6,790 nucleotides of DNA from Clostridia bacterium (GTDB lineage Bacteria; Bacillota_A; Clostridia; Oscillospirales; CAG-272): NCBI GenBank assembly GCA_017529175.1, contig JAFXNX010000010.1:1-6790 (forward strand). The letters run 5' to 3'. The notes beneath the pieces are model-generated. The model ran no database searches. It was not told the origin of the DNA and was given only the letters and a program-made list of their open reading frames with translations. Position numbers and translations under genes: made by a program. Positions 6,594-6,790 of this stretch are shown here, in pieces. Positions within the stretch are counted from its first letter, which is position 1, and the number at the start of each line of letters is the position of its first letter.

Positions 6594-6627
6594 CAGCGGC
6601 GCCGACGAAAAATCGTCGGCGCCGCAG
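6592..6627. repeat. Large palindromic hairpin, copy B
   Basis: Arms 6596-6608 and 6613-6625 (13 bases, perfect) surround an AAAA loop. Bases 6592-6625 match copy A at 33 of 34 positions, and the copies are 320 bases apart. The flanks match copy A only in inverted orientation, which places the two as the ends of one element. Confidence 0.85.
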
Positions 6628-6665
6628 TATTGCGCTATATTAGTAACAATTTCGCCGAATAATTC

Positions 6666-6708
6666 GAAAAGAGCGTTTTATTTCTGCAAAGCGCGCGACG
6701 CTCTTTTC
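6666..6708 (-). terminator. Terminator-like hairpin around the stop of the upstream gene
   Basis: gaaaagagcgt (6666-6676) and acgctcttttc (6698-6708) form an 11-base stem. On the minus strand the core GAGCGT/ACGCTC is flanked by A4 and T4, the layout of an A-tract/U-tract terminator usable in both directions. The 21-base loop is large and contains the TAA (6680-6678) of the preceding frame. It would insulate the operon promoter from upstream transcription. Confidence 0.5.
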
Positions 6709-6790
6709 ATTTCCCGCAGTTTTTCTTTTAACCCCGTCTTCTTAAGAATTTTTTCGGAAGTAAACAAATACGGGAGGGAAAAAGCCATCC
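6678..6790 (-). CDS. Partial C-terminal end of an unidentified protein
   Basis: The longest minus-strand frame entering from the right edge gives 36 full codons before TAA at 6680-6678. It begins at the edge with MAFSLPYLFTSEKILKK and has a Lys/Arg-rich, helix-prone tail (LKEKLREMKRASRALQK). The two other minus frames stop after 15 and 20 codons. A terminator-like hairpin overlaps the stop, as expected for a gene end. The segment is too short to assign a family. The ATG at 6788 might also be the start of a 36-residue peptide, since its upstream region is outside the window. Confidence 0.4.
   Translation of the reverse strand, partial: MAFSLPYLFTSEKILKKTGLKEKLREMKRASRALQK

Larger units (their letters stand above)
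6262..6634. repeat. MITE-like or structured-RNA intergenic element with imperfect long terminal inverted repeats
   Basis: The left end (6262-6322) and the reverse complement of the right end (6634-6574) match over some 55-60 bases. The order is CGCAA, CTGC, a large palindrome, GCCGCTGCA, four unmatched bases, then GAAGACAAA. Small indels near the tips and an opposite-sense loop (AAAA against TTTT) break the match. Inside are several strong hairpins and one long-range 9-base pairing. No transposase is encoded. Clear target-site duplication was not found; tatta occurs on both sides (6251-6255 and 6638-6642), but in AT-rich DNA and at unequal distances. It may be a non-autonomous transposon relic or a dispersed structured RNA; copies elsewhere in the genome would be needed to decide. 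Confidence 0.5.

Noticed and set aside
6271..6627. A CRISPR array suggested by repeated palindromes
   Set aside because: There are only two repeat copies, 320 bases apart, with no regular spacers and no cas genes.

Overview
The window looks like chromosomal DNA of an anaerobic Clostridia-type Bacillota, probably an uncultured gut or rumen lineage. The evidence is AGGAGG-type ribosome sites, TTG starts, roughly balanced GC with many CGTCG/CGACG runs in coding DNA, and the gene set: a CdaR/PucR-type regulator, FtsE, FtsX, a coiled-coil M23 peptidase, a CtpA/CtpB-type S41 protease and GreA. Genus and species cannot be read from the sequence.

Layout. Every credible gene is on the minus strand, so the operon reads from right to left. 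At the right edge (6678-6790) is the probable C-terminal tail of an unidentified gene, with a terminator-like hairpin around its stop. Next comes about 620 bases without a supported gene. Its right part (about 6262-6634) is dense with inverted repeats and looks like a MITE-like or structured-RNA element; its left part (6063-6240) is AT-rich and carries a good sigma-A-type promoter. From that promoter run: regulator (4971-6056), ftsE (4240-4917), ftsX (3350-4243, 4-base overlap with ftsE), M23 hydrolase (1984-3276), S41 protease (656-1918) and greA (140-628). The last 139 bases hold no supported gene, but a ribosome-site-like sequence at the very edge suggests that another gene follows.

How the genes fit together. 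FtsE (ATPase) and FtsX (four-helix membrane protein) form the complex that controls peptidoglycan hydrolases at the division site. The next gene encodes a secreted coiled-coil protein with an intact LytM-type active site, the expected FtsX-controlled hydrolase. The membrane-anchored S41 protease could process or clear envelope proteins. The regulator, first in the operon, has a diacid-recognition-like N-terminus, a GGDEF-like middle and a PucR-type HTH, and may tie expression to a metabolite. GreA probably rides along as a transcription-fidelity factor.

The genes are recognisable and the cluster is of a familiar clostridial kind. The least explained part is 6262-6634: nested palindromes, long imperfect terminal inverted repeats, a long-range 9-base pairing around three hairpins, and a 69-codon open frame that continues in frame past the stop of the upstream gene.
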